NCBI RefSeq assembly: GCF_047607445.1
Contig: NZ_JBLKRT010000004.1
Span: forward strand, 62,001-126,000
DNA length: 64,000 nt
Direction: 5' to 3'
Origin: Crystallibacter sulfonylureivorans_A
Lineage (GTDB): Bacteria; Actinomycetota; Actinomycetes; Actinomycetales; Micrococcaceae
Numbering within the stretch: the first letter of the stretch is position 1; every line of letters begins with the position of its first letter. Positions 8,425-17,221 of this stretch are shown in pieces. Position numbers and translations under genes: made by a program. The notes under the pieces are model-generated. The model searched no databases, was not told the origin of the DNA, and was given only the letters and a program-made list of their open reading frames with translations.

Positions 8425-9450
8425 ATGACCATGCTTCCCTACCGGACACCCCGCCCGCGATTCACCCGCTTCATCGCCGCCCTCGCCGCTTCCTCCGCCC
8501 TCGCTCTTTCGGCATGCGGCAGCGGTGCCGGCCCTTCCACCGCACAGCTTGCAAGCGACGTAGACCCCCATGCCCCGGAGGTCAAGGAGATCACCGGCCT
8601 CACGTTCCGAGCCCCGATTGCGGCCGGTTTCATCCAGGCAGAAAAGGGCGGGGTCGCGGCGGACTATGGACTGTCCCTGAAGACCGAATGGATCGAGAGC
8701 AGCGCCACTGCGGTCTCCCAAGTGGTCTCCGGGGATGTCCAAATCGCCCAGTCCAGCTACTTCGGGGTCATTGACGCCGCCCGGCAGGGCATCGACGTAG
8801 TCATCGTCAGTGAAAGCTACGCCAGCACCCCGGGCGTGCAGTCCCTGGAAACTATGCCAGATTCGGGCATCAAGGAACTGAAGGACCTGATTGGCAAGAA
8901 AGTTGCCGTCGTCTCGCTGAACAGCAGCCATGCCGTGAAGATTAAGGACTCAATGATTGAGCAGGGCCTGGACCCGAATGAAGTGGAGTTAGTGGAACTG
9001 CCGTACGGAGAGGTACCAGCCGCGCTACAGCAGGGCACTGTCGACGCTTCGAGCGCCACGGGAGCCATTCTTGCCCAGGTCAAGGACAAGCTCAACACCG
9101 TTACTGTCTTCGACTACGGGGAGGGCAAGTACGAGGGTATGGCCGAGTCCGGATGGATCATGAAGAAGTCCTTTGTCGAAGAGAACCCGAACACCGTGGC
9201 GGCACTGCAGTGTGCGCTGCTCAAGGGCACGAATGCGGTCAAGGATGAGGCCACTTACAAGGCGGTCCTGAAGGAAGACCTCGAATTCAACGACGAGGCC
9301 ATCGATGCGGATGTCTCCCCCACTTGGGGTGCCGAGATCCGTAAGGAGCCGCTGCAGATAAATGCAGACATGCTGCACGCCATCGGCGCCATCGACGAGG
9401 AATTCGACGTCTCCAGCATCACTCTCCCCACCCCCACCAACTGCGACTAG
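8425..9450 (+). CDS. ABC transporter substrate-binding lipoprotein (SsuA/TauA/NMT1-like)
   Basis: A 341-residue extracytoplasmic binding protein. A basic N-terminus and hydrophobic segment end in the lipobox LSAC near residue 32, so it should be lipid-anchored. The body has the NMT1/SsuA-like pattern: AAGFIQAEKGGVAADYGL, an SSATAVSQVVSGDVQIAQS loop and KDLIGKKVAVVSLNSS. The ATG at 8425 is preferred over an upstream TTG because GGAGAGG precedes it at a normal distance. The family imports sulfonates, nitrate, taurine or aromatic acids. Here it probably captures the island's growth substrate. Confidence 0.85.
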   Translation: MTMLPYRTPRPRFTRFIAALAASSALALSACGSGAGPSTAQLASDVDPHAPEVKEITGLTFRAPIAAGFIQAEKGGVAADYGLSLKTEWIESSATAVSQVVSGDVQIAQSSYFGVIDAARQGIDVVIVSESYASTPGVQSLETMPDSGIKELKDLIGKKVAVVSLNSSHAVKIKDSMIEQGLDPNEVELVELPYGEVPAALQQGTVDASSATGAILAQVKDKLNTVTVFDYGEGKYEGMAESGWIMKKSFVEENPNTVAALQCALLKGTNAVKDEATYKAVLKEDLEFNDEAIDADVSPTWGAEIRKEPLQINADMLHAIGAIDEEFDVSSITLPTPTNCD

Positions 9451-9489
9451 GCCGGGCCGGCCAGCGAATCCTGGAGTAGCGAGCCAGTA

Positions 9490-10359
9490 ATGATAATGTC
9501 CACTGAACGACCGCAAGCTGGTACCCGGGGAAACGGTTCCCGGGGTACCCGGAAGGCGGCCGGACGTAGCAACCCTTCCGGTGGCACCCGGAAGCGGAAC
9601 AGAATATTGGCAGGGACGGCCGGAGTCATCGGCCTCGGCCTGGTCATCGAAGTCGTTTCCCGGGCCGGACTAGTGCACCCGGACTTCCTGCCCCCGTTCT
9701 CCACGGTGCTACGGGAATCGGTGCTGATTTGGGGCCGGGAAGATTTCCGCAGTGATGTCCTGTCCACCTTGAGTTCGTACCTGCTCGGCCTAGGCCTTTC
9801 GGCCCTCATCGCCGTCCCCCTGGGCGTGCTCTTCGGCCTCTCGGATAAGGCCTACAGGGCGTGCCGCGCGGTCGTTGAACTGATCCGGCCCATCCCTCCG
9901 GTGGCGCTGATCCCGCTGGTCGTACTGGTTTTCGGCAACGGCCTGCAGATGAAGCTGGTAATCGTCATCTTCGCCGCCGTTTGGCCCATCCTGTTCAACA
10001 CGATGTACGGGGTGCACGACGTCGACAAGCAGGGCAAGGAAATGGCCCGCAGCTTCGGTGTCGGCCCTGCCGGGGTGACACGTAGGGTGGTGCTTCCCGG
10101 GGCGGCACCATTCATCGCCACCGGTATTCGCGTGTCCTCCTCTATCGCCCTGATTGTGGTCATCACTGTGGAACTGATTGCCGGCGGCGCCGAGGGGGTC
10201 GGCGCTTTCATCGCCCGTTCCCGCGCCTCGGGCACGGAAGTCGAACTCGTGTATGCCGGAACGCTGATGGCAGGACTGTTAGGCCTGGTGATGAACATGA
10301 TCATGAACGCCGCGGAACGTCGCTGGTTTGCCTGGCAGACGACGACGAAGGGAGCCTGA
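9490..10359 (+). CDS. ABC transporter permease (SsuC-like) 1
   Basis: A 289-residue inner-membrane permease with a long hydrophilic, basic N-terminus (about 40 residues) and about six transmembrane helices. The EAA-type loop that contacts the ATPase is in GVGPAGVTRRVVLPGAAPFI. A second ATG six bases in (9496) is an equally possible start. It follows the binding protein by 39 bases and precedes permease 2 by three, forming one operon. Two different permeases suggest a heterodimeric channel, unlike the homodimeric SsuC of Escherichia coli. Confidence 0.85.
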   Translation: MIMSTERPQAGTRGNGSRGTRKAAGRSNPSGGTRKRNRILAGTAGVIGLGLVIEVVSRAGLVHPDFLPPFSTVLRESVLIWGREDFRSDVLSTLSSYLLGLGLSALIAVPLGVLFGLSDKAYRACRAVVELIRPIPPVALIPLVVLVFGNGLQMKLVIVIFAAVWPILFNTMYGVHDVDKQGKEMARSFGVGPAGVTRRVVLPGAAPFIATGIRVSSSIALIVVITVELIAGGAEGVGAFIARSRASGTEVELVYAGTLMAGLLGLVMNMIMNAAERRWFAWQTTTKGA

Positions 10360-10362
10360 GCA

Positions 10363-11208
10363 GTGTCCACCACCGTCAAAGAAGTTCACGTCAAGGCGAA
10401 GACTGGACAGATCTCAGGCACCGCCGGACGCGTCGGCTCCCGGCTCGCCTACAGTTCCGGATTGCTCGTGGTGCTGCTGCTCCTCTGGCAGCTTGGCACG
10501 GCACTCAATCCGTCCCCCTTTTTCCCCACCCCGCTGAAAATCGGCACCCACGCCTGGACAATGTTCTTCAGCACAGCCGGCGGCGGTCTGGCCACCGAAG
10601 CCATGACGGTTCACACGTTTCAAACGCTCGGACGGGTCCTGCTCGGGTTCGTGCTGGGCTCGGTCACGGGCGTTTTGGTGGGGACGGCGATCGGGCTGTA
10701 CCGGATACTCCGGGACGTCGCCGATCCCGTGGTGGAATTCCTGCGTTCCATCCCGGCTACCGCAACCCTGCCGTTGTTTATAGTGCTGCTCGGCGGCGAG
10801 GACAGCATGCGGGTCGCCTTCATCGCGTATGGCATTTCGTGGTTCGTGCTGATCAACACTGCAAACGGGGTGGGCTCGATCCACCCCACCCAGTTGGCCA
10901 TGGGCAAGGCATTCCGGCTCTCGAAACGCCGACAGCTGACAGGCATCATCCTCCCGGCTGCCCTGCCGAAGATCTTTGCCGGGCTGCGGCTGGCGCTCAC
11001 CGGCGCCCTGATGTTCGCCATCGTGTCCGAATTCATGCTGTCCACCAATGGGATCGGGTTCCAGCTCATCCAGTCCCAAGCCCGTTTCCAAATCCTGGAC
11101 ATGTGGTCCTGGATGCTGCTGCTGGCAGTCCTCGGCCTGCTGCTGAACACCATGCTGGAAATCACCGAAAACCGTCTGCTGGCCTGGCACCGTCTGGCCC
11201 GAAGCTAA
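10363..11208 (+). CDS. ABC transporter permease (SsuC-like) 2
   Basis: The 281 residues begin at a GTG three bases after the stop of permease 1. It is hydrophobic with about six helices, and its coupling loop reads FRLSKRRQLTGIILPAALPKIFAGLR. It belongs to the same BPD_transp_1 family as its neighbour but is clearly divergent from it. It forms the membrane part of the importer together with 9490-10359. Confidence 0.85.
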   Translation: MSTTVKEVHVKAKTGQISGTAGRVGSRLAYSSGLLVVLLLLWQLGTALNPSPFFPTPLKIGTHAWTMFFSTAGGGLATEAMTVHTFQTLGRVLLGFVLGSVTGVLVGTAIGLYRILRDVADPVVEFLRSIPATATLPLFIVLLGGEDSMRVAFIAYGISWFVLINTANGVGSIHPTQLAMGKAFRLSKRRQLTGIILPAALPKIFAGLRLALTGALMFAIVSEFMLSTNGIGFQLIQSQARFQILDMWSWMLLLAVLGLLLNTMLEITENRLLAWHRLARS

Positions 11209-11219
11209 GGACCGGAACA

Positions 11220-12065
11220 ATGAATACCAATGCCGTCCCCGGCACGCGCGAAACCTTAACCGCCGGCAGCACCGCAGTTACGCCACTGCTCAAGGTCGAC
11301 AAGGTCACCCACACCTACGGATCGGGCCCTGCGGCCCACACGGCCCTCAAGGAATTGTCCTTCGAGGTCTACCCTCAAGAGTTCGTCTCCATCGTCGGAC
11401 CTTCCGGCGCCGGCAAAACGACGCTGCTACGCACACTCTCGGGCCTGCTGACACCGACCAGTGGCAGCGTGAGCATCGCAGGCAAAGCTGTCATCGGCGT
11501 CCCCGACGGCATGGCCATGGTCTTCCAGGACTACAGCCGTTCCCTGCTGCCTTGGCTGACCATCGAAAAGAACGTCGCCTTCCCGCTTACTAAGGACAGC
11601 GGCACGGCCGCCGAGCGCAAGGCCCTCATTGAGGAAAGTCTGGAAGCGGTGGGACTGCAGGGCTTCAACAACCGCTATCCCTGGCAGCTCTCCGGCGGCA
11701 TGCAGCAGCGCGTGGCCATCGCGCGTGCACTGGCCTACCGGCCGCGGTTGCTGCTGATGGACGAGCCCTTTGCGTCGCTGGATGCCCAGACCCGGGCAGA
11801 GCTGGAAGACCTGGTCCTGACCCTACGCCACCGCTACGCCGTCACCGTCCTGTTCGTCACGCACGACATCGACGAAAGCGTCTACCTGGCGGACCGGGTC
11901 CTGGTGCTCTCCAAAGCCCCGGCCCGGTTGGTGGAGAACATCGAGGTCACGTTGCCAGAACCGAGGGACCAGATCTCCACCAAGGAAACCGAAACCTTCG
12001 TCCAAATTCGTGGACACGTGGCACGCCTGATCCGCAGCGGCGGCGATCTGCCCCAAGCGAGTTGA
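11220..12065 (+). CDS. ABC transporter ATP-binding protein (SsuB/TauB-like)
   Basis: A 281-residue ATPase. Walker A GPSGAGKTT lies near residue 60, the signature is LSGGMQQR, Walker B is LLLMDEPFASLD, and the switch histidine is in VTHDIDE. The open frame extends upstream to 10839, but that part overlaps permease 2 and is not protein-like. ATG 11220 follows AAGGACCGGA closely. It energises the importer encoded by the three preceding genes. Confidence 0.9.
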   Translation: MNTNAVPGTRETLTAGSTAVTPLLKVDKVTHTYGSGPAAHTALKELSFEVYPQEFVSIVGPSGAGKTTLLRTLSGLLTPTSGSVSIAGKAVIGVPDGMAMVFQDYSRSLLPWLTIEKNVAFPLTKDSGTAAERKALIEESLEAVGLQGFNNRYPWQLSGGMQQRVAIARALAYRPRLLLMDEPFASLDAQTRAELEDLVLTLRHRYAVTVLFVTHDIDESVYLADRVLVLSKAPARLVENIEVTLPEPRDQISTKETETFVQIRGHVARLIRSGGDLPQAS

Positions 12066-12069
12066 TCCG

Positions 12070-13164
12070 ATGCTCGAAATCAAGTCGGCGATCCTGGAAA
12101 AGTTCGGCGTCCCCTTCGAGATTCACGACGTCAGCTTGAAGGATCCGGTAGCGGGCGAAGTAATCGTGCGCACCACCGCGGCCCCGTTCTGCTCCACGGA
12201 CTGGCTGGGCTGGAAGGCAATGCGGAACAAGCAGCCGCCGGTGATCCTCGGCCATACGGCCGTCGGAATCGTGGAGCACACCGGTACCGGGGTTACGGGC
12301 GTGGAGACTGGGGACCGGGTCGTGGTGGCCGGAACCCCGCAGTGCGGCGAGTGCTTCTACTGTGAAATCGACCGTCCCGACCAGTGCGCTGCCCTGCTGG
12401 AAATGCCGGAACCGCTGGTCGCGGTAAAGCAGGACGGGACCGAGGTTCGCGCAGCCGGACGAGTCGGCGCCTATGCCGAGTACATACTCGCGAACCAGAA
12501 CCAGATCTGGAAGCTCGAAAGCGACTTGCCGGCCAGCCAGCTGAGCCTGCTCGGCTGTGGGATCACCACCGGTCACGGAGCGGTCTTCAATGTCGCCCAG
12601 GTGCAGCCCGGACAATCCGTCGCCGTAGTCGGCCTCGGCCACCTCGGCCAGTGGATGATTCAGTCTGCCCGGGTGGCCGGAGCCGGGACCATTATCGGCT
12701 TGGACCTGGTGCCTGGGAGGCGCGCGCTTGCCTTGCAACTGGGGGCCACGCATGCGTTGGACCCGGCGGACGGAGACCCGGTTGAACAGGTCAAGGCACT
12801 GACCGGAGGTCGTGGCGTCGACGTCGCCCTTGAGGCGGCCGGTCCGGAACAGGCCGTCCAGCAGGCAGTCATGATGTCCCGCCGGGCCGGCACCGTTGTG
12901 CTGACAGGCGTCCAGCAGTTCCAAGCCGAGGTCTCGCTGCCCCAGCTGGCCCTGGCGATCCAAGGCCGCAAGATCATTGGCTGCCAGAACGGGCAGAGCG
13001 TCCTAGGCCGTGACATCCCCCGCTGCGTGGAACTGATGGAGAGCGAACGGTACCTCGCAGCCCCTATCGTGACTGCCGAGTATGCCCTCTCCGAGGTGAA
13101 CGAGGCCATGTATGCCTCCGGAGAGCTGCGGGACCTTAGCGGAGTGTTCACCTCATTCCGCTAG
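12070..13164 (+). CDS. Zinc-dependent alcohol dehydrogenase family protein (2)
   Basis: A 364-residue paralogue of the gene at 7172: PFCSTD with catalytic cysteine, LGHTAVG replacing GHExxG, structural-zinc loop CGECFYCEIDRPDQC, and cofactor motif VGLGHLG. Similarity to paralogue 1 runs through the whole protein (both have LSLLGCGITTG and GAVFNVA), pointing to a duplication within the island. It starts four bases after the ATPase stop, so it is probably co-transcribed with the importer, coupling uptake to the first oxidation step. Confidence 0.85.
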   Translation: MLEIKSAILEKFGVPFEIHDVSLKDPVAGEVIVRTTAAPFCSTDWLGWKAMRNKQPPVILGHTAVGIVEHTGTGVTGVETGDRVVVAGTPQCGECFYCEIDRPDQCAALLEMPEPLVAVKQDGTEVRAAGRVGAYAEYILANQNQIWKLESDLPASQLSLLGCGITTGHGAVFNVAQVQPGQSVAVVGLGHLGQWMIQSARVAGAGTIIGLDLVPGRRALALQLGATHALDPADGDPVEQVKALTGGRGVDVALEAAGPEQAVQQAVMMSRRAGTVVLTGVQQFQAEVSLPQLALAIQGRKIIGCQNGQSVLGRDIPRCVELMESERYLAAPIVTAEYALSEVNEAMYASGELRDLSGVFTSFR

Positions 13165-13179
13165 CGGTGTTTAGGTAAA

Positions 13180-13460
13180 GGGCATCTCCTGTTGCCCTGC
13201 TTGCCTTTGTCATTGTGACCGGGCCCTGGCCACTGTCCAGCGGACAGGCACGTCCAGCTGATCCAGGTCACCGGAGAACCTCTGGCCATGGGCGTCACCA
13301 ATTTTCTGGTGCGCGCCTCGAAGTTCTCCCTGGCCTTGGCCCCGCCCGGCTCCACGACCTCGCCGGCTATTCCGGCTTGGGGTGGACGGCGCTGGGTGCC
13401 AGCATCACCGGGGTCGCGCTGCCAAGCGCAGCCGTCCTCAGCCATGAAATTCCTGCTTAA
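13180..13460 (+). pseudogene. Decayed fragment of a YdcZ/DUF606-type transporter
   Basis: Reading across frames gives ALATVQRTG, then HVQLIQVTGEPLAMGVTNFL, matching the intact transporter at 17222-18238 (VSIQQAG, HLAQATGEPLAMGLVNFV). A later shift gives GLGWTALGASITGVALPSAA, comparable to WGWVGGALGAGIAIASALAA. Only the C-terminal half is recognisable and it has at least two frameshifts. It is therefore a relic of a second copy, not a functional gene. Confidence 0.7.
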
Positions 13461-13485
13461 ACGACCATCGAATGGAAGGATCGAA

Positions 13486-13794
13486 ATGATCACCCATACC
13501 GTCATCTTCCGACTGAACCGTCCGGCCACCACCGGACAGCGCAAGCAGTTCCTTGAGGCACTGGAGGACTTCGGTCGCGCGGCACCGCACGCCACCGGCC
13601 CGGCGTTAGTGCATGCCGATCTGCAGCTGCGGCCGGAAGGCCGGAGTGTAAGCGAATTCCTCATGGAAGTACGCTTCGCCGACCCGGACGCGTTCAAGAA
13701 CTACCTGAATGACCCCAAGCATCAGAGGCTCGTCACCGACGTGCTGGTTCCGCAATGTGAGTCATGGCTGTCAGTCCAGGCTGAAACCAACTGA
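13486..13794 (+). CDS. Dabb (stress-responsive A/B barrel) domain protein
   Basis: A 102-residue protein with the Dabb ferredoxin-like pattern: it starts MITHTVIFRLN, continues HADLQLRPEG and EFLMEVRFADPDAFKNYLND, and ends VPQCESWL. GGAAGGA precedes the ATG at 13486; the open frame reaches further upstream but overlaps the transporter relic. The family includes small dimeric enzymes and stress proteins of mostly unknown activity. It sits between two decayed genes, so whether it is still expressed is uncertain. Confidence 0.75.
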   Translation: MITHTVIFRLNRPATTGQRKQFLEALEDFGRAAPHATGPALVHADLQLRPEGRSVSEFLMEVRFADPDAFKNYLNDPKHQRLVTDVLVPQCESWLSVQAETN

Positions 13795-13811
13795 ACGGAT
13801 CGGGCGCACCA

Positions 13812-14700
13812 ATGGACCACGTCAGACTTGTGACCACTGGCCTGAACGTTTCAGACTGGCGCTTGGGCGCTTGACCTACGGCGATTCGGCACGGGGGGCC
13901 TCACAGCTGGACCTTGGGTTAAGCAGAAAACCGGCCTCTTATCCGGCAGGCGCTGGGAGCCGGCATCAACTTTTTGGACACCCCCAACGTGTACTCCGAT
14001 GGGAGCGGCGAGGAATCCTCGTGCGGGCCTTGGCCGACCTTGCTCGGCGTGACGAAGTGGTGATTGCCACCAAGGCGCACAGACGCAAGCGGCCGGATCC
14101 GACATCATCCACCGCTGGGATCCGCACACCCCCATCGAGGGGACGCTCGAGGCTCTACACGACGTGGTCAAGGGCGGCAAGGCCCGGCACCTCGGCGCCT
14201 TCTCGATGTGGGGTTGACAGTTCGCAAAAGCCCAATGCATTGCAAGGCCTTCACGGCTGGACGCGCTTTGTGAGCATGCAAAACCACTACAACCTGCTCA
14301 ACCGCGAGGAGGAACGCGAAATGCTTCCGCGTTGCCGTCACCTGGGCGCGGGCGTCACGCCGTGAAGCCCGCTTGCGCGCGGCCTGCTAGCTCGCCCTAA
14401 GGGAAGTAGAACGGCACGGCGGGAATCCGATCACTTCGTTAAGCTGCTGTATCAGGACAATGACCGCAGCATTTTCGGGGCGCGCACCAAGGTTTGCCGA
14501 TGCACGCGGGTTCAGATGACGCATGGCCTGGGTACTCCGCCAGCCAAGCATCACCGCACCCATGATCGTGGCCGGCAGGCCCGACCAACTGGAAGAAGCT
14601 GTTTCCGCCCGAAGCCTACAGTTGTCCCGGGAGGAAGTCGCTGCCTTGCAGAGGGCGGATGCTTCGATCGTTTGGTCTGGACTCCGCGGGACATAGGCTA
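13812..14700 (+). pseudogene. Frameshifted aldo/keto reductase
   Basis: Successive frames give an almost complete aldo/keto reductase: MDHVRLVTTGLNVS, LGRLTYGDSARG, ALADLARRDEVVIATKAH, DIIHRWDPHTPIE, GWTRFVSMQNHYNLLNREE, SDHFVKLLYQDNDRSI, PMIVAGRPDQLEEAVSA and LQLSREEVAALQ. These fragments occur in the right order but need several frame changes and contain stops. The protein would have been about 320-340 residues. The catalytic Tyr/Lys segment is in a shifted frame, so no active enzyme is expected. Confidence 0.8.
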
Positions 14701-14717
14701 TGGGCGAGAAACGCTGT

Positions 14718-15641
14718 CTAAAAGACAATAGTACTGTTGCCGTGGCGGGCGATACGGTCTTCGCAGTGCCAGGCGACGGCGCGGGAGAGGACCTGGCGTT
14801 CGACATCGGCGCCGCGCCGAACGAGATCCGTTGTGGTCTCCGCGTGCGAAACCCTAACGACGTCCTGTTCGATGATAGGGCCTTCGTCGAGGTCCTGTGT
14901 GACGTAGTGAGCCGTGGCCCCGATCAGCTTCACACCGCGGTCCTTGGCCTTCTGGTAGGGGCCGGAGCCGATGAAGGCCGGCAGGAAGGAATGGTGGATG
15001 TTGATGACCGGGCAGCCCAGCTGATCCAGGAACTCGCCGGAGAGTACCTGCATGTAGCGGGCGAGCACCACCAGGTCCGCGTTGCCGTGGAGCAGTTCGA
15101 GCTGGCGGGCTTCGGCTTCGGTCTTGGAATCTTTGCTTACGGGAATGTGCACGAACGGGATCCCGAAGGGGCGGACCTGTTCGGCCAAGTCTGCGTGGTT
15201 GGAGACCACCATGGTGATGTCAGCGGCCAGCTCCCCCCGCCGCTGCCGCCAGAGCAGGTCCAGCAGACAGTGGTCGGTCTTGGAAGCCAGGATGGCCACC
15301 CGCTTGGGCCGGGAGGCTTCGGTCAGTGTCCAGCTGGCACCAAACGGACCAGCAATGCGCCGGTCCAGCTCGCGTTCTAAGACGGGCACGGCAGCAGCGA
15401 GTCCTGGCAGGTGGAAGACGGTCCGTTGGAAGAATTCCCCGCCCTGTGGATCAGTCGAATACTGATCCAGAGAGACGATGTTGGCACCGTGGTCGGCCAG
15501 CAACTGTCCGACAGCTGCTACTATTCCCGGTTGATCGGGGCAGCGCACCAGCAGCCGCCCCACCTCCCGCGCCGACGGTGCTGACCCGACCGTAGCCGGA
15601 ACAGACGCTGATGCGGGTGCCTGTTGCATGAGTGTGTTCAC
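14718..15641 (-). CDS. purU: Formyltetrahydrofolate deformylase
   Basis: PurU hydrolyses 10-formyl-THF to formate and THF. The 307-residue protein has an N-terminal ACT domain (GRLLVRCPDQPGIVAAV onwards) and a formyltransferase-type hydrolase domain with INIHHSFLPAF, GATAHYVTQDLDEGPII and the expected Asn/His/Asp catalytic residues. GTG 15641 is chosen because AGGAA stands a few bases upstream; a longer frame to 15713 has no ribosome site and overlaps the next gene. It lies directly downstream of the GcvT-like demethylase, which suggests it returns THF from one-carbon units released by that enzyme. Confidence 0.92.
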   Translation of the reverse strand: MNTLMQQAPASASVPATVGSAPSAREVGRLLVRCPDQPGIVAAVGQLLADHGANIVSLDQYSTDPQGGEFFQRTVFHLPGLAAAVPVLERELDRRIAGPFGASWTLTEASRPKRVAILASKTDHCLLDLLWRQRRGELAADITMVVSNHADLAEQVRPFGIPFVHIPVSKDSKTEAEARQLELLHGNADLVVLARYMQVLSGEFLDQLGCPVINIHHSFLPAFIGSGPYQKAKDRGVKLIGATAHYVTQDLDEGPIIEQDVVRVSHAETTTDLVRRGADVERQVLSRAVAWHCEDRIARHGNSTIVF

Positions 15642-15702
15642 GAAGATTCCTGTTTTGGTAGTAGGGCGCCGAAGCCTGTGCGACGGAGGTTGGAGGCCGC
15701 GC

Positions 15703-16983
15703 CTAGACGGCAACCTGGCCTAGTTCGCTGCGGCGGTTGTCCTGCTTGTAGGGCGCCGGGGCGACAGTGGCGCGGATTAGCTTCTGTCTCGTGCCAGGTT
15801 CTCCCCATAGGACCTTGACTCCCGTCCCGGCCTCCGCGTAGCGAGGGTGCACATAGGCGAGCGCGAGCACCTTCCTGAAGTAGTAGCTGTAGCCGGGGGT
15901 GGTCGAAGTTCCCACGACGGCGCCGTCTTCGTCTTGGACGGCGTCAGCCCAGGTGAACCAGCGCTGTTGCTGTGGAATGTCAAGGAACGCGTACGGTGCG
16001 TCCTGCCCGAAGAGCGAAGCGTAGACATCCACGACGTCCTCACTGTTGAACTCCAAGGTGACCCGCACCCGCTGCGGATCGGCGATTTCCTTCTCCAGCG
16101 CCTCCCGCCCGGTGAACTCATGATCGAACTTAACGGACTTGCCCCAGCCCATCGACACCGGCGACTGCAGGTAGTCGTTGAGATCGTCGCTTTCGAAACT
16201 GCCGCGGACGGCCGTCTTCAGCCCGTAGCGGTCAAAGTGCTCACCTACCCACTCCTGGAAGCCCTCCGGGCCGGGCGCTTTGAGGTAGTGCCATCCGCCC
16301 GTCGGGAATGAGGCCTCCAGGTGGTTGATCATTGCCGTGCGGCGGCCGAGCCTCCGGATTCCAAATTCTTCGCCAGTTTCGAGAATGGCACTCATGACCT
16401 GCTCTGCATCTTCGGCTCGGCCATGGAATTCAAAGCCAATTTCCCCCGCCATTCCTTGGCGTACGGCGTAGACCGGCGAACCTGCAATGGTGACGTCTCG
16501 GAAGTGCATGAACTTGATGTCCGTCAGGTCCTCGCCCGTCAGCTTCTGGCTCAGAGCCAGCGCGGAGGGGCCGGACACTTGAAACTGGAACGTCTTCTGT
16601 TCACGCCAAGTCACCTCGTAGCTGCCTTGCGCCACCAGCCAGGCCGAATAGTGCGCCGTCGCGCCCTGGGTGGCGAACCGGTCCTCGGCCAGTCGGAGCA
16701 GGACTCCGTCGCAGATGACCTTGCCGTTGTCATCACACTGAACCAAGTGCTTGGCTTGGCCGATGGCGAACTTTTCGAAGCTATTAATGCTTGAATCCCT
16801 GAACACCTTCAGGGCGTCCGGCCCCTCGATGACCACATCCCAGAGGAAGGACCAGTCCCCCACATAGCAGGTCGTTTTCCAGGACAGCTGCTCGTCCTGC
16901 CAACTGCTGAATTCCGGTCCGCCCCAGCCGGGGTGGTATGTGCCGTGCTCCCGGCGGTGGGCATCAATAAAGGGGTGCGCCAT
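15703..16983 (-). CDS. GcvT-like, THF-dependent demethylase/aminomethyltransferase family protein
   Basis: A 426-residue stand-alone member of the glycine-cleavage T-protein fold, without the FAD domain of dimethylglycine or sarcosine dehydrogenases. Its length and aromatic-rich N-terminus (GPEFSSWQDEQLSWKTTCYVGDWS) resemble the LigM/DesA group, which transfers methyl groups from vanillate, 3-O-methylgallate or syringate to tetrahydrofolate. Conserved GcvT-like segments include RQGMAGEIGFEFHG and TGREALEKE. Being paired with purU and located in an aromatic-degradation island favours an O-demethylase. An N-demethylase or a DmdA-like activity cannot be excluded. Confidence 0.75.
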   Translation of the reverse strand: MAHPFIDAHRREHGTYHPGWGGPEFSSWQDEQLSWKTTCYVGDWSFLWDVVIEGPDALKVFRDSSINSFEKFAIGQAKHLVQCDDNGKVICDGVLLRLAEDRFATQGATAHYSAWLVAQGSYEVTWREQKTFQFQVSGPSALALSQKLTGEDLTDIKFMHFRDVTIAGSPVYAVRQGMAGEIGFEFHGRAEDAEQVMSAILETGEEFGIRRLGRRTAMINHLEASFPTGGWHYLKAPGPEGFQEWVGEHFDRYGLKTAVRGSFESDDLNDYLQSPVSMGWGKSVKFDHEFTGREALEKEIADPQRVRVTLEFNSEDVVDVYASLFGQDAPYAFLDIPQQQRWFTWADAVQDEDGAVVGTSTTPGYSYYFRKVLALAYVHPRYAEAGTGVKVLWGEPGTRQKLIRATVAPAPYKQDNRRSELGQVAV

Positions 16984-17103
16984 TGCTTTCTCCTTCGTCT
17001 TGTGTTCGTCGTGTTGCGGATCCCTTCACCGGACCGCTGGTGCCTCCGGCACGAAGGCAGGGGGCCTGCTCGCGGAGCGGCAAGCATGACATCAACCATC
17101 TGA

Positions 17104-17133
17104 ATTGTATGACAATCTGATAAGATTGTCATA
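17104..17133. promoter_or_regulatory. Operator in the divergent gcvT-like/transporter promoter region
   Basis: ATTGTATGACAAT (17104-17116) is itself a palindrome around a three-base centre and matches TNGTNNNACNA. It overlaps a perfect 10-bp inverted repeat TATGACAATC / GATTGTCATA (17108-17117 and 17124-17133) with a six-base spacer. The site is between the minus-strand demethylase (start 16983) and the plus-strand transporter (start near 17222), so one bound regulator could control both directions. It is the strongest site in the island. Confidence 0.65.
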
Positions 17134-17221
17134 GTGTTCCGCCGCCGCACCATAAGGCCCCGGACCTTGGATTTCATCTCATCCGCCCAAAACAACCGCT
17201 TTGGAAAGGGAGACACCTGCC

